Positions 1 through 10,109 of a stretch of 14,617 nt of DNA are shown one piece after another (position 1 is the first letter of the stretch; each line of letters opens with the position of its first letter). Position numbers and translations under genes: made by a program. The DNA comes from Gryganskiella cystojenkinii (taxonomy: Eukaryota; Mortierellomycota; Mortierellomycetes; Mortierellales; Mortierellaceae). Where the stretch lies: positions 1-14,617 of the forward strand of contig JAAAIG010000923.1 in NCBI GenBank assembly GCA_015852425.1, read 5' to 3'. The notes under the pieces are model-generated. The model made no database searches and was not told where the DNA came from. It saw nothing but the letters and a program-made list of their open reading frames with translations.

Positions 1-2392
1 AAAAAAAAAAAAAAAAGATAGATAGATATCGCCAACAGCTCAGCACAGTTCAAATAGGACTGCTGAGAGAGTGGATCCTGATCTTTGGAGAAGACCTCTA
101 ATATGTAAGAGATTGGGTCATTTCCCGGCTACGCCGCCCAAGAATCTAACAGCATCGATTGGAGTAAAGGAACACGTGTAGCAGTCGTCGTCCAAAACAG
201 TAACACTCGGAGCTCATGGCCTCATCTCTAAAGCACTCTACCCAGAGATCTACCTCACCCTCACAACATATCAACGATCCTTTCTTTATCAAAACCACGC
301 CAGACCGTTGTTGCTCTACTGTTTGTCCTTGCCCTTCCGATGGTGCCGTAGTTGTGCTTGGACTTTCAACAAATTTTACGCCACCAATTGTGACTCTTCG
401 ACACAATCCCCACTTTCTTTCTGTCGTCCGTGCCCCCTCTCAAGGAGTCCCGATTGTCGCCCCTCCTCGTGTCGGAATAATTTGGAACAAACGTCCGGAT
501 ACGACCGACAAAAAACAAAGTGGCTTGTTGTCCATAGACACACAGAGAGGGGTCCAGTTTGTGGTTCAACGCCAAGGAGATGAGCAAAAGTGTAGGCGCC
601 AAGTGGCCAAACTTTTTGTATCTGAGTCGAGGTCTGATGGATCAAAGAAGAGTTAATCCTCCAGAGCACACTGCTTTTTTTTCGTTCACACTCATATATT
701 TCGCGTCGAAGTTCCTTTTGGCCGAAACAGGCGTTCCTGATGCACCGGAGAACAAACAGCGGGAGGAAGGAAGCGGCGTCTTTCACTTCTCTTCTCTCTC
801 GCACGCTTCTATTTGGTCCGTGGTTTCCTTCGAAAAGATTAACTGGTATCACCAAGAGGTTTCTGCTCTTCGTCGCTCCTTCCGAAATGCTCCTGTTTAT
901 GTCCAATGCGATTTTTCCTATTACAATTGCACTATGGTGTGTCATCATCATTGTGGTGACACCAAAACGAGGCAGGAGATTACTTCCTATGGAAACACAG
1001 CTGTTGTAAAATCAGAATGGTCGCTTTTTCGGTCATAAAGACATGAGAGGCTGATGAAGATCGATACAAAAAGATAAAACAAAGACGGATGGCGAGATCC
1101 CTTGATTTTTCTCTGCAGATCCCGAGCTGATTTTTAGTTTTTTTTTCTCCGACTTGCCCGAGAGTCATTTCGTGCACCCTCAAAATTGAACCAGTGAGCC
1201 ACCTGCGTTGTTGATCTTTTGTTGCCAGCTGAGTTTTCAGATCAGCAAAAATGCGGGGAAGCACCATTTTGGGAGACAACCTTTCATTTTTGAGGTCCGA
1301 GAGAAAAAAGAGTGAAGCGGGAAATACAAGCTGAAGGAAGGGATCGGACACCGGAAGTACATTTCCCATGATAACAGAATCGCATAACAGCCACACAGTC
1401 AAGGAATACTGGCAAAGCTTCTTTGTGTCTATTGAGGCACATGAGGTCTGCCTGGCCACTAAGTGTTTATTGAGAGCTTAGGAAAACAAGTTTCTCAGTG
1501 AGGTGGCGGTGGCCGCCGGTGGGTACGCCATCTGGCCCCCAAGCCATTTTGTTTGTTGCTGTCGATTGGATGTCTAGACCAAGATGTTAAGATAAGCAAA
1601 AAAAATTGGGCGTACGGTAGATCGAGGAAAGGGTCGCGGAGTCTACCTTAGCTTTTTCTTTTGTCGTGTGAGGCTTCTTTACGTTGGCGCGGGTACTTTT
1701 TCTTTCTTTTCCTGCAATTCAACAAGTTTCCCTTGAAGGAAAGAAAAAATGAAAGATACGTATCCGGACCCCGCATTTTCGAGCGAATAAGATTGAAGTA
1801 TCAACTTTGACTCAGCGGAGCATCGCAAAAGAATGAGCAACGTCGGGTCAATCTCATCTCCTGAGGCTACGTTTCTTGCAACAGGCGCTTGCCAAAGAGG
1901 ATGCGAACATACGCAGACAAGAGAGGGACGCGGTTATCCTCCCTGAGTCTCCAGTTTTTTTGGTGGTTTTGTAGGCGTGGTGTGAGTTTGACCAACATGT
2001 TTTGGCAGTTATATTTTTTTACCCGTTGTTTTGCCCTTTTGGAGTACAGGATGTCGTCCTGTGTGGGTCTCCTTTTACCCCAGACTTTTTTTTTATGATT
2101 CTTGGACAAAAAGTGAAGGTCGACGAACCCCAGTTTTGTGCTCAAAGAGAGTCAATGTTGTTCCTTCGTTCTTTGTAATTATTGACAAGGAGGAAAGACA
2201 AGCAAATGGCGATCAATGAAGGAAATGAAAAGAGGGGAGGCACACTGAATATCTATCTATTCGCTTGTCTTTGTTGCGCTTTAAAACGGAAGCATTCGGC
2301 CACTCATTTCGTTTACCCCTTTTGTTCTTCCATTCGTTCATTTTGTCGAAAATACTATTTGCACCTTTTCTTCTCTCGTTCTCCCGCCTCTC

Positions 2393-2414
2393 ATCCTTGC
2401 CTATCCTTGCCTAT
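2393..2414. repeat. Short tandem repeat, ATCCTTGCCT x 2.2
   Basis: Two complete 10-bp units of ATCCTTGCCT and a partial third lie in a CT-rich stretch that passes into a CA/CG-rich stretch. It is probably simple-sequence slippage in a promoter or leader. No function can be read from it. Confidence 0.7.
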
Positions 2415-3731
2415 CACGAACACAAATTCACGCACGCACACCTACACGAACACGCATACACTCTCTGCCTTGTCCAATTTCACATCAAAAACCGGTTGTC
2501 TGTCTGAGTCTTGCAAGGTACGACTAGATAATCAAGAGAAGAGAGACAAAAAAAAAAAAAGGTTTGCCCGTCTGGGATAAGGAAAAGGTTTATCAATTTA
2601 AAGTGCGTGTTTTTGGTCTATGCAAGAGCTCGGCTCGATTTCTGGGAAAGCCGAGTGTCAAAAAAGTATTTCGGGTTGAGTATGACCTTGATCGACTCCA
2701 TCTCCTCTGTTGAAAAAGAAAAGAGAGCGCAGATCCGAGGATGGAGGGGATGAGGTAGAAGAAGAGTTGAACCAAGAGCTCTATGTTATTAAAAGTACTA
2801 GCGAGCGAGGCGGCGAAAACCCAACATCATTCAAAGGCCCAGAATCACACATGTCCCTCACCACCACGATCCTCATCATGACCCATGCCCTCCTCCTCCC
2901 CACATCCGTACCATCCGTGCGCAAAAGCAAACACTTTCCTCACTATTTTTTTTCATCTGCATGCAACACAGCCAAAACCAATATCTCGGTGATGGGATGA
3001 ATGCATCCTTCATTTTACACCAATTTAAGTACTCCAAAAAAAGGACTTGTTCATTTTATGATGCCGAAAAAAATCTACACCAGTTAAAAACCAATGCTCG
3101 AAGGGCATTGACCCGAGTACATCTATCCACATACAGGCGTCGCATTATTGCGCCGACGGAGAGGAAAAAAAAGTTGTCAAAAGGTCTTTCGCGAATGGCA
3201 GATCTCTTTCCCTCTTTTCAGTGTTGGTATCCAATGGCTGGGAGGCCACGATGCCTGGGCCGTCATCGGCAGATTATGACAGGTCACTCTTTTCTTTTTC
3301 ACCAACCCCCTTCGCGTCAACGCTTCCTCCTCCCCCTCCTCCTACCGTTTGCTTCAGCATCGCGTGGCCACCCGTTGACTTTTTTAATATCGTTTTATGC
3401 CCGCTATTCTGTCGTTAATTACTTACGCCATCATTATTCACATTAAAGCTCAAAAAGGGAAAGAAAGGGATAGGGGAGAGAGCGGCAATGACTGACAACT
3501 GCAACAGAAAAAATCATTTTTCGGTTTCGAACCTTGAAATTGGGAACAGAGAGTGAGAGTGCGTGTGAAGGGCATCCAACCTTGTTCGTCTCAGGTTTGA
3601 TGGTCAGCTCAAAAGTGTGCTTGCGTTTGTTCCAAATTTCCTCTACCGAACGCAACACTCCTCTTCCGTTCTTACGCAATTGCACCGGATCCAGAACGCG
3701 AGAATGGTTGGCTAGAAGGCTTGACAGGCGA

Positions 3732-3747
3732 ATGGCAAGCTTGCCAT
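3732..3747. repeat. 16-bp perfect palindrome ATGGCAAGCTTGCCAT
   Basis: The two 8-bp halves are exactly complementary and have no spacer. AT-rich DNA follows, including an 8-bp palindrome TTGATCAA about 17 bp further on. It lies in gene-free DNA about 0.8 kb upstream of the RhoGEF start. It could be a dimeric transcription factor site or chance: roughly 0.2 perfect 16-bp palindromes are expected in a random sequence of this length. Confidence 0.7.
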
Positions 3748-4154
3748 GAATCAATTTTTGTTGATCAAATTTTTTCGAATATTTTTTTGTTCCTTCTTCC
3801 TTGACTCGACAGACTGATTGGGCGTGTATTCTAGCAGAGATACATATGGCCCTTGAGTCAAACTCTTCTTTTGTTGAGTTGAAAGAAGACTAAGATGCCA
3901 TCGTACTCCTTTTTGGTTTTTTGCTGACGCGAAATAAGGTGACGATCATCATTTGGTGACTCTGATGACCACGAGTGCAGGGGTCGGACACAAAATGGAA
4001 CGAAGAGTCGCAGAGGGAGCGAGAGCGTGTCTTTCCATCCCTTCCCCTGCTTGAAGGAGGGATTAGGCGTGTTTGTCATTGCTCTCTCTTTGTCTCCCCC
4101 GTCGACGGCCGTTTCTGCAGAAAAGTAGGAAAATTTTACCCCGCCAAAACAACC

Positions 4155-4172
4155 AAAAAAAAAAAAAAAAAA
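4155..4172 (+). repeat. 18-nt poly(A) tract
   Basis: An uninterrupted run of 18 A residues lies about 390 bp upstream of the preferred RhoGEF start. Similar runs occur at 1-16 (A), 6117-6131 (A, inside an intron), 8520-8534 (A) and 8943-8959 (T). Long dA:dT tracts in fungal promoters are often nucleosome-depleted; that role is inferred here. Confidence 0.8.
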
Positions 4173-4421
4173 GGTTGAGGGGCGCACAGACACATCACCG
4201 AACCAGCAGAGAGGGAGATTAAAAAAAAAATCCTTTTGGCCGCTTTCCTTCTCCTTCGCTCTCCCGAGTTCATAAAAAAAGTTTTACTTCAAGAGATTTT
4301 CTTGAACAATGAACGTCCTCTTCGTCACTATGGGATATGAACAAGACGAAGAGTTGATGCTGAAGAAGGTTAGAGCGAAAGAGCCAGAGTTCACTTTCTT
4401 CATGCTCGTAGAGAATCGGAT

Positions 4422-4440
4422 GTTTGTTTGTTTGTTTGTT
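4422..4440 (+). repeat. GTTT microsatellite (4.75 units)
   Basis: A (GTTT)n tract sits in the stretch between the first in-frame ATG (4309) and the preferred RhoGEF start (4558). If that stretch were translated, the repeat would encode a Phe/Val/Cys/Leu run, which is odd for the N-terminus of a cytosolic regulator. This slightly favours the stretch being untranslated. Confidence 0.75.
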
Positions 4441-4557
4441 GACGGGCACAAGGGGGAAGCGAACGAACAAGGTAGTGAGCGCGAACAAACAGCTGGTCTA
4501 ACGGGATCAGTGAAATTTTCAATTCAAAAACACTTTTTTAGAATAAGAAAAAAACCA

Positions 4558-7500
4558 ATGCCCCCTTCCACAACCTCGTCGTCGCCTTTCGCCGTTACAC
4601 CGTCGCCATTCGCTGACAGCATAATGGAGAATGGCCAGGGCCAGGGCATTCTCCTACTCGCGGATTCAAACACAAGCATTGCTCATCCATTCAGGGTCAT
4701 GCAACCTCGTAAAGGTTCTTTACAGGTACATCCACTTTCCTCATTCTCTCATTCCCCTCTTTCTTCTTCTTCTCCTTCTTCATTCCTCACTCCCCCAACG
4801 TCTTCTTTACCTCAGCTGTCGCCGTTTAAATCCCTAAATCCTTCCCCTCATCCTCGCGGTCGCTCTCCTTCCTCCTTCACTGTAAACACCAACACCGTCA
4901 ACCCCTATCTTCGTCACCGCTCTTCCTCCACTTCCTCATTCTCTCCTATTTTACCTCCCACCCATCGACGCAACCACTTCCAATCCCCTCCTTCTTCCCC
5001 CTTGTCCGCAACCTTTATCGAAGACCGTCACTCCAACGATTCGGCCAGCACAACCACTACCAATCCCTCCCTTCGTCGATTTGATTCGACCGGAAGCAGT
5101 TGCAGCACCAGCACCAGCACAGAAGAATTTCATTCAACTTTTGGTCACACCTCTGGTGCCGGCAACACACGACCCTCTTCTTGTGCAACCACCACTTCCT
5201 CTTCCTCTTTGTCTTCATCCAATTCTCGTCATCCTCTCCATCCTCTTCACTCCTGTTCCACTTCCTATCAAAACCGAGACTCCCATTCCTTCACTCCTTC
5301 TTCTTCTCCATCCTCCGCTCTTCCTCTTCCTCCTCGTGGTTCCATCCCCTCCGCAAATCACCACCCGGTCCCTTCCCGACCACCGCGGAATCGATCCAAC
5401 TCCCATACCCTCTCCACCGTCTTCGAACAGGAGCAACAGCAACAGCATCAGCCCCTGAACAACCCTTCCTACTACTCCAACTGGACCCCATCTCCAGCCG
5501 AGATCGCTGTCATTAACAATATGCACCATCAACACTACCACAGCTCACTGAAGCAGCAGCAACAACAACAACAGCAACATGAATCGAAACCACTGACGGG
5601 TCTCCCCCGAAGCATGGGATCCTCGGTCCCTTCCTCCTCTCACCCTCAATACCCGTCCAGAAACCAAAGTCATCAATACCAACAGCAATCTCAATCCCTG
5701 GATTCACACCACCATCACAACAACAACAACAACAACTATGCATCCGTTCATCAACAACATCAATATTTCTGGCCCGGTCCACCACCACCGCCTCTGCCCT
5801 CGCAACAAGAACAACAAAGTAACAGCAACAGCTACAGCAAACCCAAGATCCCGCTCGGCATGTCGGAAGAAGAGTTTGAAGAGATGGAGGATCGTCGTCG
5901 GATGCAACAACAGATCTTAAGAGACAAGCTCGTCCAAGCCGACTCGAGAAAGACACCTGATCCGACCATGACGGTTCAAATGACCACCAACACTGGCTTT
6001 GCGTTGGGAACATTTGACATGTCCGAGTCCTTGGCGATCGTCGAGGATTTACTCGATTACTTCGGAGAAGATGAGCTCGCCGCACTGGACCTGGATGGTG
6101 ACGGTAAAAGAACAGCAAAAAAAAAAAAAAATCTCTGTGGAGCTCGATTCGTGTTTCAAAACGGGCAGAGAACAATTTTGATCTCGCGTAGGCGAGTAGG
6201 TTTTTTCCTTGTGGTTTCTGACTGCTTCCATCCAATATCCCTTTTCTTCTTCTTCACTGCAGACCGCTTCAACGAGTCCCAGTTGATTGAGGCCGAGCGG
6301 TGTCACCTGGAACGCGAATCACTGGTCCGACATCTCTACGATTCCGAAGAGGATTACCTCCGTTCGCTTCAAGAGATCCAATCCTGTTACCAACAACCTC
6401 TCCTTCGTAACCTTCAACATCCCGAAGCAAAAAAGGGTTTATTGGGTACAGGTGGAAGCTCTGGTAAACCGGTCGCGACCAAAGAAGAGATCGAAACCTT
6501 GTTTGGTAACCTGGATCAACTTGTCGAGTTCCATGAGGGGATCCGCACCATGTTGGAGGCTCGATCCAAGATCTGGGGACCGACACAGATTATGAGTGAT
6601 TTGCTCTTACAGGTGGTAAGTTACACCAAATTCTTGTCCCTTGCATGATTGTCGAGGGAAAAATAAGAAGCTCTTATGCTTATGTGGTTTCTACGTTGTA
6701 CATGTACATATTTCTTTGGTGGCTAAAAATTGAGCCCTTTTCCCCTCCTATGTTTACTTTTTTGCTCGGAAATGAACAGATTCCAAGGTTCAAGATTTAT
6801 AGCAGGTACTTTACGAACTTTCATGCAGCTCTCACAGTTCTGGACCGTATCTCAAGGACACCCCAATACAAAAAGTTCATGGAGGTAAGGAAAAAAAGAA
6901 ACATGACATGACTCTTGTCTTTCATATTCTCTCAGAAACAGTAAAACGTGAGCCCGAAATGTTATCAGTTCGCCAGTACTGCTCGAACTCTTTCATTAAC
7001 ATACCTTATCTCAACTTCACCTACATTATTAGCAATGCGTCGCCGATAGTCCACCCGGCACTGCGAGTCTGCATCTGATGCTGGCTTTCCCCTTGAAGCG
7101 ACTTTCGACCTATCGTGACCTGATCTGTGCGATCTGTCGAGCCACACAACCGGACCACCCCGACTACTACAACCTGATGCGGGCTCAAGAAGCCGTTCAC
7201 ATGGTCGCAGCTGAACTTCGACAGGAAAGAATTATGGCTCAGGATCAACTGGCGCTTTGGGACGTTCAATCCAACATGGTCGGTCTCCCCGAGCCGATCA
7301 TGATGTCACCTCAGGGAACAAGTCGTAGATTGATCCTTCGAGCAGATCTTCACAAGGTTGACGCTTCCCTTCAACTAGAGCCGCGAACGTACTACCTCTT
7401 GAACGATGTTCTTTTGTACGCGCGGTTTGATCCCAAGAAGAACGTGTACCAGTACAAGGGCATGTTTGAACTTGCTCGATCCCAAGTCAAAAATGCCGAG

Positions 7501-8349
7501 GATAACCCGACTTTACCTCAACTCCCAAACTCGATCCAGCTCTCGAACCAAGGGCGGAAACAAATGATGAAGTTGCGGAGTCGAGAGGAGCGGGATCACT
7601 GGTTGGAGACGATGCGGGAAACGATCGAGATCGCCAACAAGATGGCACCACTCTCGGATGCACCTATCCGTAAAGATGTTTTGCCGCTCTTTAGTCATCC
7701 TAATTCGGATACCGTTTCGACCAACTCTGCAAACGCCAACGGCAACAGCAAGGCTGGTAGTACACACGGCAATGGAAGTCTTCTTGGTAACGGCAGTACA
7801 CATGGTAACAGCAGTCTTTATGGCAGTGGCGGTAACACCCCCCGGACGTTTTCTGATTCTCGATCCGTCACCTCGAAGTCCAGTAACGAGACCTCCGGAT
7901 CAGGATCGAAACCAGGGACGACACGCAAAGCTAACCCGGCAGATTTCTATGGCAGTTCCTTTGGAGCTGACGTGGCCGTAAACCCGAATGAAGACAATTA
8001 CCATAACTATCGATCGTCTCCGTTGGCATTGTCGACCGCCATGTCAAACAACTCTTCGAGTTCCTCGGTGTCGACTGGTATCACCACCGGATCGAAAGGA
8101 TCGAGTAACAGCGGTAAACAATCTCTGGGAGCCATGCTAGCCGCGATTCCCGTTGAGCAACTGACACCAAAGCAAGCCAAGGCCAAGGCGGCCCTCGCCG
8201 CAGCAGTCGAGGCGAGAAGACAGGAGCGATTGAAGCGTGAGCTGAAGTCAGGTGCCTCGAGCTCTGTCAAATCCGAGATGAACAAAAATGTTAACTTTGA
8301 TTTCTCGTCGTCGTTCATCCCTGCTAAGGAACGCATTGCCAAGACGTAA
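4558..8349 (+). CDS. Rho guanine-nucleotide exchange factor, DH-PH domain protein (4 exons)
   Basis: Proposed join: 4558-6103, 6263-6615, 6780-6884, 7033-8349, giving 1106 residues. All three introns are GT..AG (159, 164 and 148 nt; phases 1, 0 and 0). Residues 1-430 are disordered: Ser/Pro/Thr-rich, then Gln8 at 333-340 and His4-Asn6 at 384-393. An acidic charged stretch follows (about 429-515). The DH domain, which loads GTP on Rho/Cdc42-type GTPases, spans about 530-745. It has a conserved-region-1-like Y-x-S-E-E-D-Y-L at its start and an L-x-L-M-L-A-F-P-L-K-R-L-x-x-Y helix at 681-695. Most family members have P-V-Q-R where this one has P-L-K-R. A PH domain follows (about 762-868), then a Ser/Asn/Gly-rich tail and an Ala/Lys/Arg-rich helix near 1037-1080. 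It probably acts in polarised growth or wall signalling at the plasma membrane. The start is uncertain: in-frame ATGs at 4309 and 4624 are alternatives. I cannot assign it to a named yeast GEF. Confidence 0.85.
5554..5577 (+). repeat. CAG/CAA tract encoding Gln8
   Basis: Eight consecutive CAG/CAA codons encode polyglutamine in the disordered N-terminus of the RhoGEF. Mixed codons make it more stable than a pure CAG tract. A second homopolymer, six AAC codons (Asn6) after four His codons, lies at 5707-5736. Such tracts are common in fungal signalling proteins and may vary in length between strains. Confidence 0.9.
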
Positions 8350-9179
8350 AAAGAAGAAAGAAGAACCCTATAGAAAAAAAAAGAGATTGTTTACGCGTTT
8401 TTTTATTTATTTATGTTTATATTACTACTTTTGCGACATAGCCCCCTCCTATCACCTAGTAATCCCTCATAAAATCATACTTCATTTTTGCACTTTCTTA
8501 GTCAGTTGTAAAATAAGCGAAAAAAAAAAAAAAAGTTAAGGACTAATGCACACAGCCCTGTCCAAAATGTCTCCTCGGAGAGGAAAAAAAAAAAAAGATC
8601 GCAGAGCTTTCACCCACGTCGAACCATTCCTCCCATCGGATAAATCATACCGATCTTCCCCAAACAGCCTTGTTTTTGTGTTGTTGTTTGTGCAACCATG
8701 GACCTTGAACAGAGAACGCCAAGAAATTGCTATGCTCGTTCTTTTTACAAGTCTATCCATAACGTGTCCATGTTTTCCCTTCTTGTTCAATTGAAGGGGA
8801 CACGACCTTTGTTGTGGAAATCAACGCAAGGAGTAAACGGCAGGCGATGGCGAACTGCATCAAATAAAGAAAGCATTGCCAGCCTCTCGTGATTTGCGTT
8901 GGACAGTGGACTTGCGCCTCTCGGCTGTTGTTTATTTTGTGATTTTTTTTTTTTTTTTTGATGAACTCCAGACTCCGGACTTTGGATAGATTGTAAGGCT
9001 GAGCAATATGAGAGCCAAAGCCGCAATTGACATTGTACTGTACAGTATTTGATACCCGGAGGAGCTTTGTGCTGGTGGACAAGAAAACACTTCATAAAGG
9101 AAGAAACGTTAAAAATACAACATGGAGTTTACTTTTTATCATTTACTGTAGCAGGTATGATTCAAGAATGAAATTTATG
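8350..9179. other. Convergent 3' spacer between RhoGEF and the GPI protein gene
   Basis: This 830-bp spacer lies between two stop codons facing each other. It holds A/T homopolymers (15 A at 8520-8534, 13 A near 8585, 17 T at 8943-8959) and short chance frames. It should contain both 3' untranslated regions. AATAAA occurs on the plus strand at 8863-8868 and on the minus strand at 8931-8936. If both were used the transcripts would end close together, but both would imply unusually long 3' UTRs on the RhoGEF side. I see no further gene. Confidence 0.55.
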
Positions 9180-10109
9180 CTAAAGCCACCAATAGTTCAC
9201 CAGCGTAAGGACCAAGAACGCCACAGCCGTACCCGAGGTCAGGCTCCAGAGTAATGAGGCTCCGGATCCCAACAGTAATGATCGAGACCCTTGCCCCTGA
9301 CTTTTAGGATTCGACGTGGTCGGAGAAGGCGCGGGCGCGATCCCATCAACGAAATTGACACCACACCGTCTCTGAATCGCAAACTGGATCGCTCGCACAA
9401 ACCCGACCACGTCAGAGTCCAACGCCAGTTGCTTGACAGAGACATAACTGATCACGGGCGTGATAATCGACTTGTTACAGTCTGTGCACAACAAACTATC
9501 TGGCATCGAATCAATGTATTGCTGTAACAGTGTTGCGTTCAAAAACACTTCCCAGTTCTTGATTTTGGGATGTTGCTTGATGTATCTCTCCAGCGAATCT
9601 GTCAGGACGGTCAGACAAAATGTTCCGTTGATCTTGGGTGGGGTGGAAGGAACCCGTTGACAGAGCCCCTGCTTCAGAGGCACATAAAGCGCCGCGGCAC
9701 CATAGATGAATTGCATGCCGGCATAGTCGTCTGTGGAATTGAGACAGTTTTGATTTACAGTGTTCTCGATCAAGGTGACCGTGGTAGATGCACAGTTGGG
9801 CATACCACAAAATGTGGTCGTGGTATCGTTGACGAACTTGGGAGTGATAGTGTCCGAGGTCATGAGGTCCGCGAGCGGTTGAAGGGGTATACAGGCGTTC
9901 ACACGGGGATCGGTCAGGAGCGCGGATACGCCGATGGTGCATTGGTCTAGGAACCCTGCCTCTGTCGTGGATATGAGGGATGTTGTGAAGAAGACGAAGA
10001 GACTGAGGACAAGAAGGAGCGAGGACGAGAAGCGAGAGGGGCGGGAGGATCGGTTGCGGGAGGAGGAGGATGCGCAAGAAGAGCTGGAGGGAGAGAAAAT
10101 CGACTTCAT
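9180..10109 (-). CDS. Secreted, probably GPI-anchored Cys-rich glycoprotein, function unknown
   Basis: This is a single uninterrupted exon of 309 residues. The N-terminus is unusually long and basic/Ser-rich (1-30, five Arg). A hydrophobic core follows (about 31-45), then a likely signal-peptidase site T-E-A|G-F after residue 51. The mature part has ten cysteines (57, 73, 101, 106, 122, 150, 165, 208, 211, 249), including a C-T-D-C pair, which would fit five disulfides. There are five N-glycosylation sequons (N94, N124, N161, N191, N212). Near the C-terminus a Pro/Ser/Thr-rich linker (258-266) leads to small residues around 275-285 and then a hydrophobic tail to the end, the layout of a GPI-attachment signal. 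It should sit on the plasma membrane or in the cell wall. It resembles anonymous fungal GPI-type proteins (possibly those classed as DUF7729; from memory, unverified). No catalytic motif is visible. The ATG has A at -3. Confidence 0.85.
   Translation of the reverse strand: MKSIFSPSSSSCASSSSRNRSSRPSRFSSSLLLVLSLFVFFTTSLISTTEAGFLDQCTIGVSALLTDPRVNACIPLQPLADLMTSDTITPKFVNDTTTTFCGMPNCASTTVTLIENTVNQNCLNSTDDYAGMQFIYGAAALYVPLKQGLCQRVPSTPPKINGTFCLTVLTDSLERYIKQHPKIKNWEVFLNATLLQQYIDSMPDSLLCTDCNKSIITPVISYVSVKQLALDSDVVGFVRAIQFAIQRRCGVNFVDGIAPAPSPTTSNPKSQGQGSRSLLLGSGASLLWSLTSGTAVAFLVLTLVNYWWL

Larger units (their letters stand above)
1..4308. other. Long region without a recognisable gene
   Basis: I find no convincing gene in these 4.3 kb on either strand. 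Open frames exist, the longest being a 191-codon minus-strand frame at 376-951. None gives a recognisable domain, and they overlap other equally long frames in several phases, which is what chance frames look like. The region contains a 16-A run at its very start, short GATA repeats (17-27), homopurine/homopyrimidine stretches, a 2.2-copy 10-bp tandem repeat near 2393-2414, and an 18-A run at 4155-4172. From about 2300 to 2520 the plus strand becomes CT- and CA-rich, like the leaders of the other genes here. Part of this region may therefore be promoter or untranslated leader of the RhoGEF gene that starts near 4558. A decayed transposon is possible but I could not recognise one. Confidence 0.6.

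Noticed and set aside
376..951. 191-codon minus-strand open frame
   Set aside because: No recognisable domain, overlaps two plus-strand frames of similar length, and the translation has no consistent composition; most likely a chance frame.
980..1459. 159-codon minus-strand open frame next to the previous one
   Set aside because: No motif or plausible splice link to a neighbour; composition resembles random translation of AT-rich DNA.
3961..3985. C/D snoRNA-like TGATGA box
   Set aside because: The preceding base does not fit the C-box consensus, and no paired D box with terminal stem was found nearby.
6091..6108. EF-hand-like D-L-D-G-D-G motif in the RhoGEF
   Set aside because: It straddles the splice donor; after splicing the loop is broken and no EF-hand helix pair is visible.
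5513..6235. 240-codon minus-strand open frame with poly-Val/poly-Cys
   Set aside because: It is the antisense of the Gln/Asn/His repeats and Ser-rich part of the RhoGEF and runs through its intron; a shadow of the real gene.
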